A DNA stretch of 64,000 nucleotides. It comes from JAAYCI01 sp964371725 (GTDB taxonomy: Bacteria > Bacillota > Clostridia > Oscillospirales > Ruminococcaceae). Below the pieces are notes generated by a model. That model worked only from the letters and a program-made list of their open reading frames with translations, was not told the origin of the DNA and did no database searches. Within the stretch, counting starts at the first letter, position 1; each line of letters opens with the position of its first letter. Positions 34,327 through 42,947 of this stretch are shown here, piece by piece. The stretch is taken from NCBI GenBank assembly GCA_964371725.1, contig CAYJNQ010000006.1, forward strand, positions 1 to 64,000, given 5' to 3'. Position numbers and translations under genes: made by a program.

Positions 34327-35793
34327 ATGCCGGCCGCACCAAAACATGAAAGCGCCGAGGGCTTCATTGCCTCGGTGCTCAAATACTCGGTCTCCACGGT
34401 TATCAGCTTTGCCCTGTTCGCGTTGGCGGTGCTTTTGGGCAACTATCTCGTGCCAAACCAGGATGTATATGGCGAAATATCACAATTTTTAGGGGCTACC
34501 AACACCTTGATGACCATTGCCATATTTGGCCTTGACCAAAGCTATATCCGCTTTTGCTATGAGCCGCCGGGCAAGGTGAGCGGCGAGGGTTTGTTTCGCT
34601 TGTGTCTGTATCTGTCGGTTTCTGTGCTGTTTGTGGGGGCGCTTATTTGCTCCTTGTTTTTCGCAGGCCCCTTGTACGAGCTGTTCAGTTTCCGCTTGCT
34701 TGGTGCAGAGGCAGTTCCGCTTGTGTTTTTGAACACCTTATTTTGGATGATTGCGCGATATTTCTATGTTTTATATCGCATGGAACAAAACATCTTGCTC
34801 TACACGCTCACGGCCATTTTGATGAATTTTTTCAATAAGGTGTTTTATTTGTTTGGGGCTTTCTTTGAAAACCAACTATTCGGGATGGTGCTGTTTTCTC
34901 TTTTGGGGCTTGGAGGGTTTGCCTTGTTTTGCCTGGCCAGCCGCCGTAAATTGATTTTACCCCAAAAGGGAGAACCGCTTGGCACGGCCATTCCGGCTGC
35001 CCTGCCATATGGCCTTGCGGTGGCGCCCACAGCGGTGTTGGTAACGCTAAACTACACGGTGGGGGCGGCCTATGTGGCCTCCTCGATATCGGGGGACGCA
35101 CGCGGGGTCTATTCCTATGGCTTCCAGCTTTCCAACATTGTAACGGCCATCCAGCTGGGGTTTGCCTCCTTTTGGGGTGCCTATATGTATGCAAACTACA
35201 AAACCCAGCAAGCACGCATTCAGAAAGTGCATGATATTCTAAATTTTATCGTGCTCGTGTTCTTTTGTGTTCTGGTGGCACTGGAGGACCTCATCTTTTT
35301 GATTTTGGGAAACTATGCCGATGTATTGCCTATTTTCCCACTGATGATGCTCGGGGCCGTTTTTACGGTGCTGTGTGAAACCACGACATATGGCAACACC
35401 ATTGCCAAAAAACCGATTTTTGACACCTTGGGCAATGCGCTGTCCATTTTATGCAATTTTCTTTTTTGCGTTCTGCTTATTCCGGCTTTCGGGCTTGTGG
35501 GCGCAGCGGCGGCACTTGCACTTGCAAACCTTGCCATGTACCTATTTCGCACGGGCTTTGGCCAACATTTTTACAAAACCGTGCGCTATCCTGCCAAATC
35601 AACCCTTGCCGTGGGGCTTTCCATGGTTTTGGCCGTGCTGGCCACGGCGTGGTATGCGAATTTTACGCTCAAATTGCTTTTCTGTGTATTGGCAATATGT
35701 GTATACTGTTTGTTGTACAAGATAGAAATGAAACGTTGTGTAAAACTAGGGGTCTCCTTTTTGAAAAAATTGTTTTTGAAAGGGAAAAAATGA
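34327..35793 (+). CDS. oligosaccharide flippase, Wzx/MOP superfamily
   Basis: A 488-residue protein with about 12-14 membrane helices. It begins with a short polar stretch and LKYSVSTVISFALF, then LVPNQDVYGEISQF, typical of Wzx-type exporters. It would flip the undecaprenyl-linked oligosaccharide to the outer face, where the GT-C-like and MBOAT/SGNH proteins act. ATG at 34327 follows AGAAGGAGACAG. It is the last gene of the glycan array; a fresh promoter overlaps its end. No Wzy polymerase is recognised unless one of the large membrane proteins plays that part. Confidence 0.87.
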   Translation: MPAAPKHESAEGFIASVLKYSVSTVISFALFALAVLLGNYLVPNQDVYGEISQFLGATNTLMTIAIFGLDQSYIRFCYEPPGKVSGEGLFRLCLYLSVSVLFVGALICSLFFAGPLYELFSFRLLGAEAVPLVFLNTLFWMIARYFYVLYRMEQNILLYTLTAILMNFFNKVFYLFGAFFENQLFGMVLFSLLGLGGFALFCLASRRKLILPQKGEPLGTAIPAALPYGLAVAPTAVLVTLNYTVGAAYVASSISGDARGVYSYGFQLSNIVTAIQLGFASFWGAYMYANYKTQQARIQKVHDILNFIVLVFFCVLVALEDLIFLILGNYADVLPIFPLMMLGAVFTVLCETTTYGNTIAKKPIFDTLGNALSILCNFLFCVLLIPAFGLVGAAAALALANLAMYLFRTGFGQHFYKTVRYPAKSTLAVGLSMVLAVLATAWYANFTLKLLFCVLAICVYCLLYKIEMKRCVKLGVSFLKKLFLKGKK

Positions 35794-35799
35794 TATACT
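35770..35799 (+). promoter_or_regulatory. probable promoter of the 35885 gene
   Basis: TTGTTT (35770-35775), 18-base spacer, TATACT (35794-35799), placed just at the flippase stop codon. It marks the end of the glycan operon. Leader length about 80 bases. Confidence 0.5.
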
Positions 35800-35884
35800 A
35801 TTTTTGTGCAAAGGGAACTTTATTGGCTAAGAGAGGGTGCCAACGATGGCACGAAAGAGACAGAATCAGAATCGGTGATATATT

Positions 35885-36889
35885 ATGACCAACTTTTATT
35901 TTCAAGAGCTGATGCAAGAGCTGGGGTTTCATCCTGTGGACACAGTGGCGATGGGTGTTTATAAAGAGTGGCCGCTTACAATTCGTTTAAAAGAAAATCA
36001 GCTGGAGCTGCGGATTGCGGTTCCCACACAGGCAAAAGCGTGCTTGAAAAAGCTGAAAGAAAAAGAATTGGAGCACATCACCTGGTCTTTCGAAAAGGAT
36101 ACAGAACCGCAGATGGGATATGTGCTTGTGGCAGATATGCAGATGCCAAGCGATTTTTATGTAAAAAGTACGGTGCACACAGCGCTGTCGGCGGTGGTTT
36201 TGTGCCTTGAACAAGGCAATTATACGCCGCAAACGACCTGCGCGCTGTGCACGGGGGCCTCTTGTGAGGGCTGGGCGTATGTAAACGAAGAGTGTAGGGC
36301 TGTGCATCGCCACTGTCTTTCAAACAAGCTTAGCTTGCCGGAACAGGATGTGACCATAAAACAAAAGACATATGGTAGCTACTGGAGGGGCATTTTGGGT
36401 GCGTTGCTCGGCGCTACGTTGGCGGCTTTGCCAAACTGGGCGCAAGCCTTGTCGGATGCTTCACTCAATCAAATTTTATACATATTCTTGCCATTTATGG
36501 CAGTTTTGCTGTATCGATTGTTTCGAGGAAAAGCGAACTTGGCCGTGGCCGGGATTTCCGTTTTGCTCGCCTCTTTTTTGGTGACATTTGGCATGGAGCT
36601 TATCTGGTTTTGGGTGGTGGCCACGGAACAAGCAGGGCGCAACATCAGTTTTGCTGAAACAACAAGCCTTTACTTTGAGTTGTATACAATGCGGCTGGGC
36701 TTTATCAACATGGCGCCAAGTTTGTTCTTTATGATTGTTGGGTTTTTTCCATCAGCCATTTTGTTAAGACGATATGTGAGCGCCAATACGGTGTCGGAAC
36801 AGCTGGTAAGAGGAAGTAAATTTGTTAAAAATAGTGCATTTTCTATAGAAGAAGGAAAATCAGTATCATGGGAAAATAATGCAGAATAA
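35885..36889 (+). CDS. unknown membrane protein with a Cys/His-rich motif
   Basis: A 334-residue protein of no family I recognise. Residues 1-115 are soluble and mixed alpha/beta. Residues 118-146 hold C-x2-C-x4-C-x9-C-x3-H-x2-C, which could bind zinc or a metal cluster. Four hydrophobic segments follow (about 162-182, 192-210, 217-241, 270-292), then a polar C-terminal tail. The layout, a cytoplasmic sensor-like head with a small metal site and a four-helix membrane part, suggests a regulatory or quality-control role, but there is no direct evidence. It lies 60 bases before sppA on the same strand. ATG at 35885 has only a weak site. Confidence 0.8.
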   Translation: MTNFYFQELMQELGFHPVDTVAMGVYKEWPLTIRLKENQLELRIAVPTQAKACLKKLKEKELEHITWSFEKDTEPQMGYVLVADMQMPSDFYVKSTVHTALSAVVLCLEQGNYTPQTTCALCTGASCEGWAYVNEECRAVHRHCLSNKLSLPEQDVTIKQKTYGSYWRGILGALLGATLAALPNWAQALSDASLNQILYIFLPFMAVLLYRLFRGKANLAVAGISVLLASFLVTFGMELIWFWVVATEQAGRNISFAETTSLYFELYTMRLGFINMAPSLFFMIVGFFPSAILLRRYVSANTVSEQLVRGSKFVKNSAFSIEEGKSVSWENNAE

Positions 36890-36948
36890 GCAACATATAT
36901 AGAAAAAATCCGAGAATTAAATCAAAAAAATTCAAAGAGGTAATAAAA

Positions 36949-38352
36949 ATGAAGGACTATGAGCAGAACCAACAAGGAACAAATGAGAATGAATATGCGC
37001 AACATTTGCAAGGAGACGGGCAGGGTTTAAAAAACGAAGAAATTCAGCCGAACATGCAAACTGAATATACGCAAAAATGGCAAGATTCGCAACATTTTCA
37101 ACAAAGTTGTGCGCCTGCAAACACCGCGTATACAACACCGGAAAACCAGGGGGACAATTTCGCGGTACAGCAAACTGCCTATACAGAGACACAGCCATGG
37201 CAACAAGCGCAATCGACACAGCATGAAAACCCCGGCGCGGCGGGATATTTTGAAAACACGCCCAATCCCGCATACACAGCAGCGCAAACACCCCTGCCGG
37301 CAGGCACGGTGGCTTACTATATCCCCGAACAGAAACCCGAAAAGAAAAAAGGAAAAAGCGCTGCCAAGATTTTACTTATAATCGTGGCCTGTTTTGTTGC
37401 GTTTGGCATTTTATCCTCTTTGGTGCTGGGCATGTTTGTTCTGGTTGGGTTTAGCTCCTTTGGCAGTGGCGCGGGTGGGTTTTCTATGTTGTCGGCGCCA
37501 CCTACAGACAGCTTTTCCGTGATTGATGTGCAAGGGGAGATTTCGTCCACTTCCTATACATACAATCATGATGCGACTTTGAGCTATATCGATTCGCTTA
37601 TTGAAACAGAAAATGACAAAGGGATTTTGCTGTTTATGAATACGCCCGGCGGCGGCGTGTATGAAGGGGACGAACTTTATCGCGCTTTACAGCGATACCG
37701 CGAGGAAACAGGACGGCCGGTTTGGGTGTATATGGGGCAAATTTGTGCCTCGGCAGGCTACTACATCAGCGCGGCCGCAGACAACATCATGGCAAACCCA
37801 AACACCACAACCGGTTCCATCGGGGTGTATATTGCGCTGCAAGATGTGAGCGGTTTGTATGATATGCTGGGCATAGAAACCGTTTTAATCAGGTCCGGCG
37901 ACAATAAAGGAACGGGCATTGCCGGCGTGCCGATTACAGAGGAGCAAGAGGCCATGTACCAAGCTCAGGTGGATGAATATTTCGATAATTTTGTGAATGC
38001 AGTGGCAACGGGGCGCAAGATGAGTTATGAGCAAGCGCTTACACTTTCGGATGGCAGCATTTACACAGGCAACATGGCGCTGGAGAATGGTCTTGTGGAT
38101 GAATTGGGCGATTGGGACGACCTGCTGGCCCGGTTCGAGGAGGAGCTGGGGGCAACGGCCTATTATCCGAATCTGTCAGAACTCAGCTATGTTAACCAGG
38201 TGTTTGGCGCATTGCAAAGCATCATGCCGCAAAGCGATGCACAGGCGATTTTAAGCCGCATGGATTCTTTGCCGCAGGGCGTTCCGTTGTCCTATGCAGA
38301 AGAACTTGCCGATTTGGTGCAGCCAATTCGTTTGGAAGAATCGGTGAGGTGA
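36949..38352 (+). CDS. sppA: signal peptide peptidase SppA (S49 family) with long low-complexity N-terminus
   Basis: A 467-residue membrane protease that degrades cleaved signal peptides. Residues 1-135 are rich in Q, N, T and P and probably disordered and cytoplasmic. A membrane helix spans about 141-168. The single S49 domain follows: FMNTPGGGVYEG, the nucleophile in CASAGYYIS near residue 268, and the general-base lysine in SGDNKGTG near residue 321. Size is otherwise that of Gram-positive SppA. GAGG precedes the ATG at 36949. It ends 4 bases before hflX. Confidence 0.9.
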   Translation: MKDYEQNQQGTNENEYAQHLQGDGQGLKNEEIQPNMQTEYTQKWQDSQHFQQSCAPANTAYTTPENQGDNFAVQQTAYTETQPWQQAQSTQHENPGAAGYFENTPNPAYTAAQTPLPAGTVAYYIPEQKPEKKKGKSAAKILLIIVACFVAFGILSSLVLGMFVLVGFSSFGSGAGGFSMLSAPPTDSFSVIDVQGEISSTSYTYNHDATLSYIDSLIETENDKGILLFMNTPGGGVYEGDELYRALQRYREETGRPVWVYMGQICASAGYYISAAADNIMANPNTTTGSIGVYIALQDVSGLYDMLGIETVLIRSGDNKGTGIAGVPITEEQEAMYQAQVDEYFDNFVNAVATGRKMSYEQALTLSDGSIYTGNMALENGLVDELGDWDDLLARFEEELGATAYYPNLSELSYVNQVFGALQSIMPQSDAQAILSRMDSLPQGVPLSYAEELADLVQPIRLEESVR

Positions 38353-38356
38353 AATT

Positions 38357-39643
38357 GTGCGAGATGAACAGAGAGACGAGCAGATAGATGAGCTTTTGGA
38401 AGAACGGGTGCTGCTTTTTGGGATAGACAGTGGCGAGTATGATGCAGAGCAAAGTATGGGCGAGCTTGCGGCCTTGGCGTTAGCCGGTGATATGCAACCC
38501 GTTGCAGAGATTTTGCAAAAAAGACAGCGGCCAAATGGTGCTACCGTTTTGGGAAGTGGACGGCTTGAGGAGGCAAAGGCGCTGTGTGAGCAGTTGGAAG
38601 TGGTGTGTGCCGTTTTTGACGGAGAACTGAGCGGAAGCCAATTGCGCAACATCTCAAAAGCACTCTGCGTTCCGGTGATAGACAGAACCATGTTGATCTT
38701 GTCAATTTTTAAAAAAAGAGCGGTAACCCGAGAGGGAAAAACGCAAACGGAACTGGCCACATTGGAATATCGCCTGCCGCGCTTATCCGGGCTTGGTGAG
38801 TCCATGTCACGCCAAGGTGGCGGTGGTGCAGGCGGTGGCGGTGCGCGTCGTGGTGGCGGAGAAACACAGCTGGAGTATGATCGCCGCTATATCCGCGGCC
38901 GCATTTCCATTTTAAAAAAGCGCTTGGCAAGCATGCAAGGGCAAAGAGAAGAAACACGCAAGGCACGAGAAAAAAGTGAAGTGCCACTCGTGGCCCTTGT
39001 GGGTTATACCAATGCCGGAAAATCCAGCTTGCTCAATGCACTGACAGGAAGTGAAATTGCAGCGGCAGACCGTTTGTTTGAAACCTTGGATCCGACGGCG
39101 CGTCGCCTGCATTTGCCAAGTGGGCAAGAGGTGGTGTTGGTGGACACCGTGGGCTTCGTATCTCGCCTACCGCATAAATTGGTGGAGGCATTCAAAAGCA
39201 CCTTGGAAGAGGCATGCTATGCCGACTTACTTTTGCAGGTTTGTGATGCCTCAAGTGAGCAAACCCAAGCGCAACTGGCTGTTACAGATGAGGTTTTGAA
39301 CTCACTGAAAGCAAACGGGCGTCGGCTTACGGTGTATAACAAGTGTGACAAAACGACAAATTTTAACACAGATAAAGAAGATTCATATGCGGTTAGTGCT
39401 ATAACAGGGCAAGGGCTTGATGGGCTTTTGCAAGGCGTGGAACAGGCGTTGGAAGACAGAGTGCGGGTTTTGGCTCTGCAAATTCCCTACGACAAACTGG
39501 CGCTGGCGGATGTGGCGAGAAAGCACGGAACGGTGCTGGAAGAAAGTTATGAAAATGAATATGTGGCTTTAAAAGTGTGTGTGACAGCAAAAGTGGTGCA
39601 TTTGTTTGTAGAATATCAAGTGCAGAATGAGCCTGTGAAATAA
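38357..39643 (+). CDS. hflX: ribosome-associated GTPase HflX
   Basis: A 428-residue GTPase that splits or rescues stalled ribosomes. The N-terminal domain has the nucleotide-binding ATVLGSGRLEEAK motif. A glycine-rich linker (GGGGAGGGGARRGGGETQLE) near residue 155 and a coiled segment precede the G domain: G1 GYTNAGKSS, G3 DTVGFV, G4 NKCD. The start is a GTG at 38357 with GAGGTG in front, 4 bases after sppA. A long hairpin terminator follows at 39705. Confidence 0.95.
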   Translation: MRDEQRDEQIDELLEERVLLFGIDSGEYDAEQSMGELAALALAGDMQPVAEILQKRQRPNGATVLGSGRLEEAKALCEQLEVVCAVFDGELSGSQLRNISKALCVPVIDRTMLILSIFKKRAVTREGKTQTELATLEYRLPRLSGLGESMSRQGGGGAGGGGARRGGGETQLEYDRRYIRGRISILKKRLASMQGQREETRKAREKSEVPLVALVGYTNAGKSSLLNALTGSEIAAADRLFETLDPTARRLHLPSGQEVVLVDTVGFVSRLPHKLVEAFKSTLEEACYADLLLQVCDASSEQTQAQLAVTDEVLNSLKANGRRLTVYNKCDKTTNFNTDKEDSYAVSAITGQGLDGLLQGVEQALEDRVRVLALQIPYDKLALADVARKHGTVLEESYENEYVALKVCVTAKVVHLFVEYQVQNEPVK

Positions 39644-39704
39644 AACCCAAAAAACAGGATAAACAATGATGATAGATGAAATCACAAAATAAAAATATGA
39701 ATAA

Positions 39705-39757
39705 GATGAAAAAGGCATATTATTAGAATTGGCATTCTGATAATATGCCTTTTCATC
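39705..39757 (+). terminator. intrinsic terminator after hflX
   Basis: A stem of about 24 bp (39705-39729 with 39734-39757), one bulged A, a 4-base loop, and T-rich 3' arm. It ends the sppA-hflX transcript. Confidence 0.8.
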
Positions 39758-40030
39758 TTACTGAAGGTAAGGCAAAAATAATCATAGAAAAAAGCAATAA
39801 ATGGCAAGACAATGAAAAGACATTAAAGTTATAAGAAATAGAAATATGCAATCGAAAACCATAATATTTCAGAAAATAACAAAGAATAAAATATATATAA
39901 ATAAAATTATGTTAAAAATGAAAAAATTCAAATCTCGGTGAAAAACTGTGACAGATACCAAGGGCGTGCAGGGTCATAAGCTTGGTGCAAATGAAAATTG
40001 GTAGACGGGGATGGTTTTATGCGCACAATG
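39758..40030. other. AT-rich non-coding stretch, no gene seen
   Basis: The first 170 bases or so are strikingly A-rich on the plus strand, unlike the roughly half-GC genes around. No open frame with a ribosome site, tRNA or known RNA motif is seen. Near 39952-39983 there is a short ACCAAG/CTTGGT inverted repeat. It may be decayed DNA or hold an unknown small RNA. Confidence 0.5.
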
Positions 40031-40067
40031 AAAAGGCTACTTTAAAATTGCTTTAAAGTAGCCTTTT
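40031..40067. terminator. intrinsic terminator after the FliD-C-like gene
   Basis: A perfect 16-bp stem (40031-40046 with 40052-40067), 5-base loop, A- and T-runs at the ends. It lies 20 bases after the minus-strand stop codon. Confidence 0.85.
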
Positions 40068-40086
40068 GAAAATACGGTATTCAGTT

Positions 40087-40878
40087 TTATATAAGCATAT
40101 TCATCATGAGGCCGGCTGCCATGTTGTTTAAGCCGTAGGCACCACCTTGCCGGAAAGAGTCGTACATTTCGCGGAAAGGATTTTCCTCTTCCACGCTTTT
40201 GATGTTGACAAGGTCGTTTGCCACAAGGTCTCTGGCCGAGGTGTTGAGCCCATATTGCGCATACTTATAGGTCGTGTCGGCAATACCGCCGAAACCGCCG
40301 AGAATGTCGCGATAGAGTTCTTGGCTGCCCTCGCCGGAGTCTTGCAGCGCCGAAGTCATTTGCTCTGCGTCCAGCGCCAAGGTTCCGTCATCATTCATGG
40401 AAAGGCCGATTAAAGCCATGCTCTCCTCGGGAGCCGGGTCTTGCACCATGCGCGCCAGTTGCTTCATAACGCCGGGGCCGCGTTCGGCATTGTCGTTCAG
40501 CAGTTTCACAGTCTGATTGTATTGGTCAACAAAGCTTTGCACAGAGTCCACGGTTTCCTTCACGGTTTCCTCTGTAATTTGGCCACTGCTGTCGCGCAGG
40601 GTTTTGTCCAGGTTGTCAAGGCGCAAAGCATTGGCCGACTGGGACAATTCGCTTAAACTCTTGGTGTAAGAGTCAAGGAAATTGGCCGTGTCTTTCGTCA
40701 AGGTGCTTACTTGCTCCTTGTTGGAGGTATACTGGCTTTGTAGATCGGCGGCTTGTGTGGTGGCCTCTTTTTGAGCAGTGGCAAAATCGAAAATAGAAGA
40801 GGTGCTTTGGGTGGTAAACCCACTCATAGAATAAGGGCTTAAGTAAGAACTGAGATAAGATTCCATGCCAACGGTCAT
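40087..40878 (-). CDS. FliD C-terminal-like coiled-coil protein
   Basis: A 263-residue, mostly helical protein. The middle region SFVDQYNQTVKLLN (near residue 115) and the segment LIGLSMNDDGTLALDAEQM (near residue 165) resemble the C-terminal domain of the flagellar cap protein FliD, but the FliD N-terminal domain is absent and no other flagellar gene is in the window. The C-terminus is hydrophobic and Met/Asn rich. It has no signal peptide, as expected for FliD-type substrates. Start taken at ATG 40878 with AAAGGA 10 bases away; a GTG at 40887 is too close to that site. Function unknown. Confidence 0.78.
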   Translation of the reverse strand: MTVGMESYLSSYLSPYSMSGFTTQSTSSIFDFATAQKEATTQAADLQSQYTSNKEQVSTLTKDTANFLDSYTKSLSELSQSANALRLDNLDKTLRDSSGQITEETVKETVDSVQSFVDQYNQTVKLLNDNAERGPGVMKQLARMVQDPAPEESMALIGLSMNDDGTLALDAEQMTSALQDSGEGSQELYRDILGGFGGIADTTYKYAQYGLNTSARDLVANDLVNIKSVEEENPFREMYDSFRQGGAYGLNNMAAGLMMNMLI

Positions 40879-40949
40879 GTTGTCCACGTCCTTTCAATTC
40901 AATCGGAAAACGTCGGTATCATTTAGGATGTTTTGCGTGTATGTTATGC

Positions 40950-41843
40950 CTATTTTGAATCGTCTTTTATCACTTCGCTCAAACTACCCACCAAGCCGGC
41001 CAAATTTTGAATTTCGCTTGGAATAATCAATTTGGTGGCTTGACCGTCGGCAACATACTGCAAAGCCTCAAGGCTTTTGAGCTTTAAAACATTTTGCGAG
41101 ATGTTGGCGTCGTTGAGCAGGCGAATGGCCTCGGCGGTGGCCTGTTGCACGCTCAAAATGGCTTGAGCCTCACCGTCTGCCTCGCGTATGCGTTGCTCGC
41201 GCACGGCATCTGCACGTAAAATGGCACTTTCCTTTTCGCCCTCGGCCACCAGAATCGCACTGCGTTTTTCGCCCTCGGCCCGCAAAATAGATTCACGTCT
41301 TTGGCGCTCTGCCTTCATTTGCTTTTCCATTGCATCTTGAATTTCAGACGGAGGCAAAATGTTTTTCAGTTCCACACGGTTCACCTTGATGCCCCACTTA
41401 TCGGTGGCTTCATCCAAAGTGGCCGTGATTTTTGTGTTGATAACATCGCGGCTGGTCAAGGTGTGGTCAAGCTCCATTTCGCCAATGATGTTGCGCAAGG
41501 TGGTGGCGCACAGGTTTTCAATGGCGGCCAGCGGGTTTTCCACGCCATAGGTGAAAAGTTTTGCGTCCGTTACCTGAAAAAACACAACGGTGTCAATTTG
41601 CATGGTCACATTGTCGCGCGTGATAACCGGCTGCGGGCGGAAATCCACCACTTGTTCTTTTAAGGACACCTTTTTGGCAACGCGATCTAAAAAAGGAAGT
41701 TTGACGTGCATGCCGGCCTGCCAGGTGGAGAAATAAACACCCATTCGCTCGATGACATAACATTTCGATTGGGGCACAATTTTGACATTGGCGAACAAAA
41801 TAAGTAAAGCCAGCAATACCAAGGCGGCGATAACAATGTACAT
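40950..41843 (-). CDS. SPFH/Band 7 (stomatin-like) membrane protein
   Basis: A 297-residue protein with an N-terminal membrane helix (residues 2-20), the SPFH domain (about 22-190, with ERMGVYFSTWQAGMH and LRNIIGEMELDHTLTSRD), a charged coiled coil rich in EGEK repeats, and a short hydrophobic C-terminus. Such proteins form ring-shaped membrane microdomain scaffolds and may control proteases. ATG at 41843 has a GGAGGG site. It lies 69 bases after an NfeD gene; SPFH/NfeD pairs are a standard functional unit. Confidence 0.92.
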   Translation of the reverse strand: MYIVIAALVLLALLILFANVKIVPQSKCYVIERMGVYFSTWQAGMHVKLPFLDRVAKKVSLKEQVVDFRPQPVITRDNVTMQIDTVVFFQVTDAKLFTYGVENPLAAIENLCATTLRNIIGEMELDHTLTSRDVINTKITATLDEATDKWGIKVNRVELKNILPPSEIQDAMEKQMKAERQRRESILRAEGEKRSAILVAEGEKESAILRADAVREQRIREADGEAQAILSVQQATAEAIRLLNDANISQNVLKLKSLEALQYVADGQATKLIIPSEIQNLAGLVGSLSEVIKDDSK

Positions 41844-41912
41844 AAAGCCCTCCAAAGAAACAGAATTTTGAAACCGTGGGTGTAGCAAAGCTGCACTGTG
41901 AAAAGAAAATGG

Positions 41913-42353
41913 CTAGGTGGTTTCACCCGACAAAGGGGCGACAACCAAGTGTACCCCATCCAAGGCAAGCACACGACATCGGCTGCCTACAGGCAACACA
42001 GCTTCGGAGCTGGCGGCCCAATCCAGGCCATCCAGATGGACTCGGCCATGCTCATTGGGGCGAATTTCCGCAATGACATGAGCGACCTTTCCAACGTTGG
42101 CATCTGCATTGGTGGGTGTGCGTGGGCGCGTTGCGTGTGTGCGCACCATGGGGCGCAAAACAAGCAAACACAAAATACTCACGGCGGCAAATATCAAAAT
42201 TTGGCCAAAATAGGCACTTGGGAAAAAAAGGGAAAACAACAAAGCGGCCAAGGAACCGGCGCAAAACCAAATGCTCACAAGAAAACTGGTTGCCATTTCG
42301 GTGAACACAAAAGCCACGACCAAAACAAGCCAAACAACCCAAACGGCCTGCAT
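41913..42353 (-). CDS. NfeD-family membrane protein
   Basis: A 146-residue short-form NfeD protein. Three hydrophobic segments fill residues 5-75, and a C-terminal OB-fold domain follows (NVGKVAHVIAEIRPNEHGRVHLDG; GSRCRVLALDGVHLVV). NfeD partners SPFH proteins, here the downstream gene at 40950. Start at ATG 42353 with AGGTGG at 8 bases; the GTG at 42365 would include that site. A near-consensus promoter lies about 80 bases upstream. Confidence 0.88.
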   Translation of the reverse strand: MQAVWVVWLVLVVAFVFTEMATSFLVSIWFCAGSLAALLFSLFFPSAYFGQILIFAAVSILCLLVLRPMVRTHATRPRTPTNADANVGKVAHVIAEIRPNEHGRVHLDGLDWAASSEAVLPVGSRCRVLALDGVHLVVAPLSGETT

Positions 42354-42433
42354 ATATTCTACCACCTTTCCAAAAAGCGGTTATGGTGAAAAGATAAAGA
42401 GTGAAATGTAACAAAAGACATTTAACTAGAGTA

Positions 42434-42462
42434 ATTATATAATAAAATAGCCGAAAATGCAA
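42434..42462 (-). promoter_or_regulatory. sigma-A promoter of the NfeD-SPFH operon
   Basis: Minus strand TTGCAT (42457-42462), 17-base spacer, TATAAT (42434-42439). Start near 42427. The stretch 42463-42601 beyond it holds nothing recognised. Confidence 0.68.
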
Positions 42463-42601
42463 ATTGAATAAGCACGAATACACACAAAACACATAGAAAA
42501 AATTCGGCAATTTCAAACAGCTTTTATGGCCGTAATGGGGGATTGTGGCGAAAAAAACAAAAGAATGGAAAAAGATTCAACACAGATTGCGTGTAAGTGG
42601 C

Positions 42602-42631
42602 TTGACACTGTTCCCAAAAGCAGTGTATAAT
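42602..42631 (+). promoter_or_regulatory. consensus promoter of rpsU
   Basis: Perfect TTGACA (42602-42607), 18-base spacer, perfect TATAAT (42626-42631). Start near 42638, leader about 99 bases. Confidence 0.88.
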
Positions 42632-42683
42632 AACTGTGCATTGAAAACAATGCCTTAATTTGTAGAGGGTGTTGCGAAATGCA

Positions 42684-42730
42684 GAGGCTGATAGGAAGCC
42701 TCCTACTCCTGCTTTTGGCATTAGGGAGGG
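42684..42730 (+). promoter_or_regulatory. structured rpsU leader with possible anti-Shine-Dalgarno
   Basis: GAGGCT (42684-42689) can pair with AGCCTC (42697-42702). The same CCTCCT segment (42699-42704) could instead pair with the GGGAGGG ribosome site (42724-42730). The two pairings exclude each other, which is what a translation switch would need. This is a reading of possible pairings only. Confidence 0.4.
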
Positions 42731-42736
42731 ACAAAG

Positions 42737-42913
42737 ATGTCGGAAATCAGAGTGAAAGACAATGAATCGCTGGACAGCGCACTGCGCCGGTTCAAGCGTT
42801 CTTGTGCAAAATCGGGCGTTCTAGCGGAAGTACGCAAACGCGAGGCTTACGAGAAACCTTCGGTGAAACGCAAGAAAAAGTCTGAAGCTGCCCGAAAACG
42901 CAAGTTCAAATAA
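42737..42913 (+). CDS. rpsU: ribosomal protein bS21
   Basis: A 58-residue, highly basic protein of the 30S subunit. It begins MSEIRVKDNESLDSALRRFK, keeps the RSCAKSGVLAEVRKREAYEKPS core, and ends in a Lys/Arg-rich tail (KRKKKSEAARKRKFK), all typical of bS21. It helps mRNA binding at initiation near the anti-Shine-Dalgarno end of 16S rRNA. ATG at 42737 follows a strong GGGAGGG site. It has its own consensus promoter and a terminator after the stop, so it is a single-gene transcript. Confidence 0.95.
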   Translation: MSEIRVKDNESLDSALRRFKRSCAKSGVLAEVRKREAYEKPSVKRKKKSEAARKRKFK

Positions 42914-42947
42914 GCTTGCGAAACCACAGGGCGAACAGCAATACCAA

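Noticed and set aside
38817..38880. Glycine-rich repeat in hflX as a possible repeat element.
   Set aside because: It encodes the normal glycine-rich linker of HflX.
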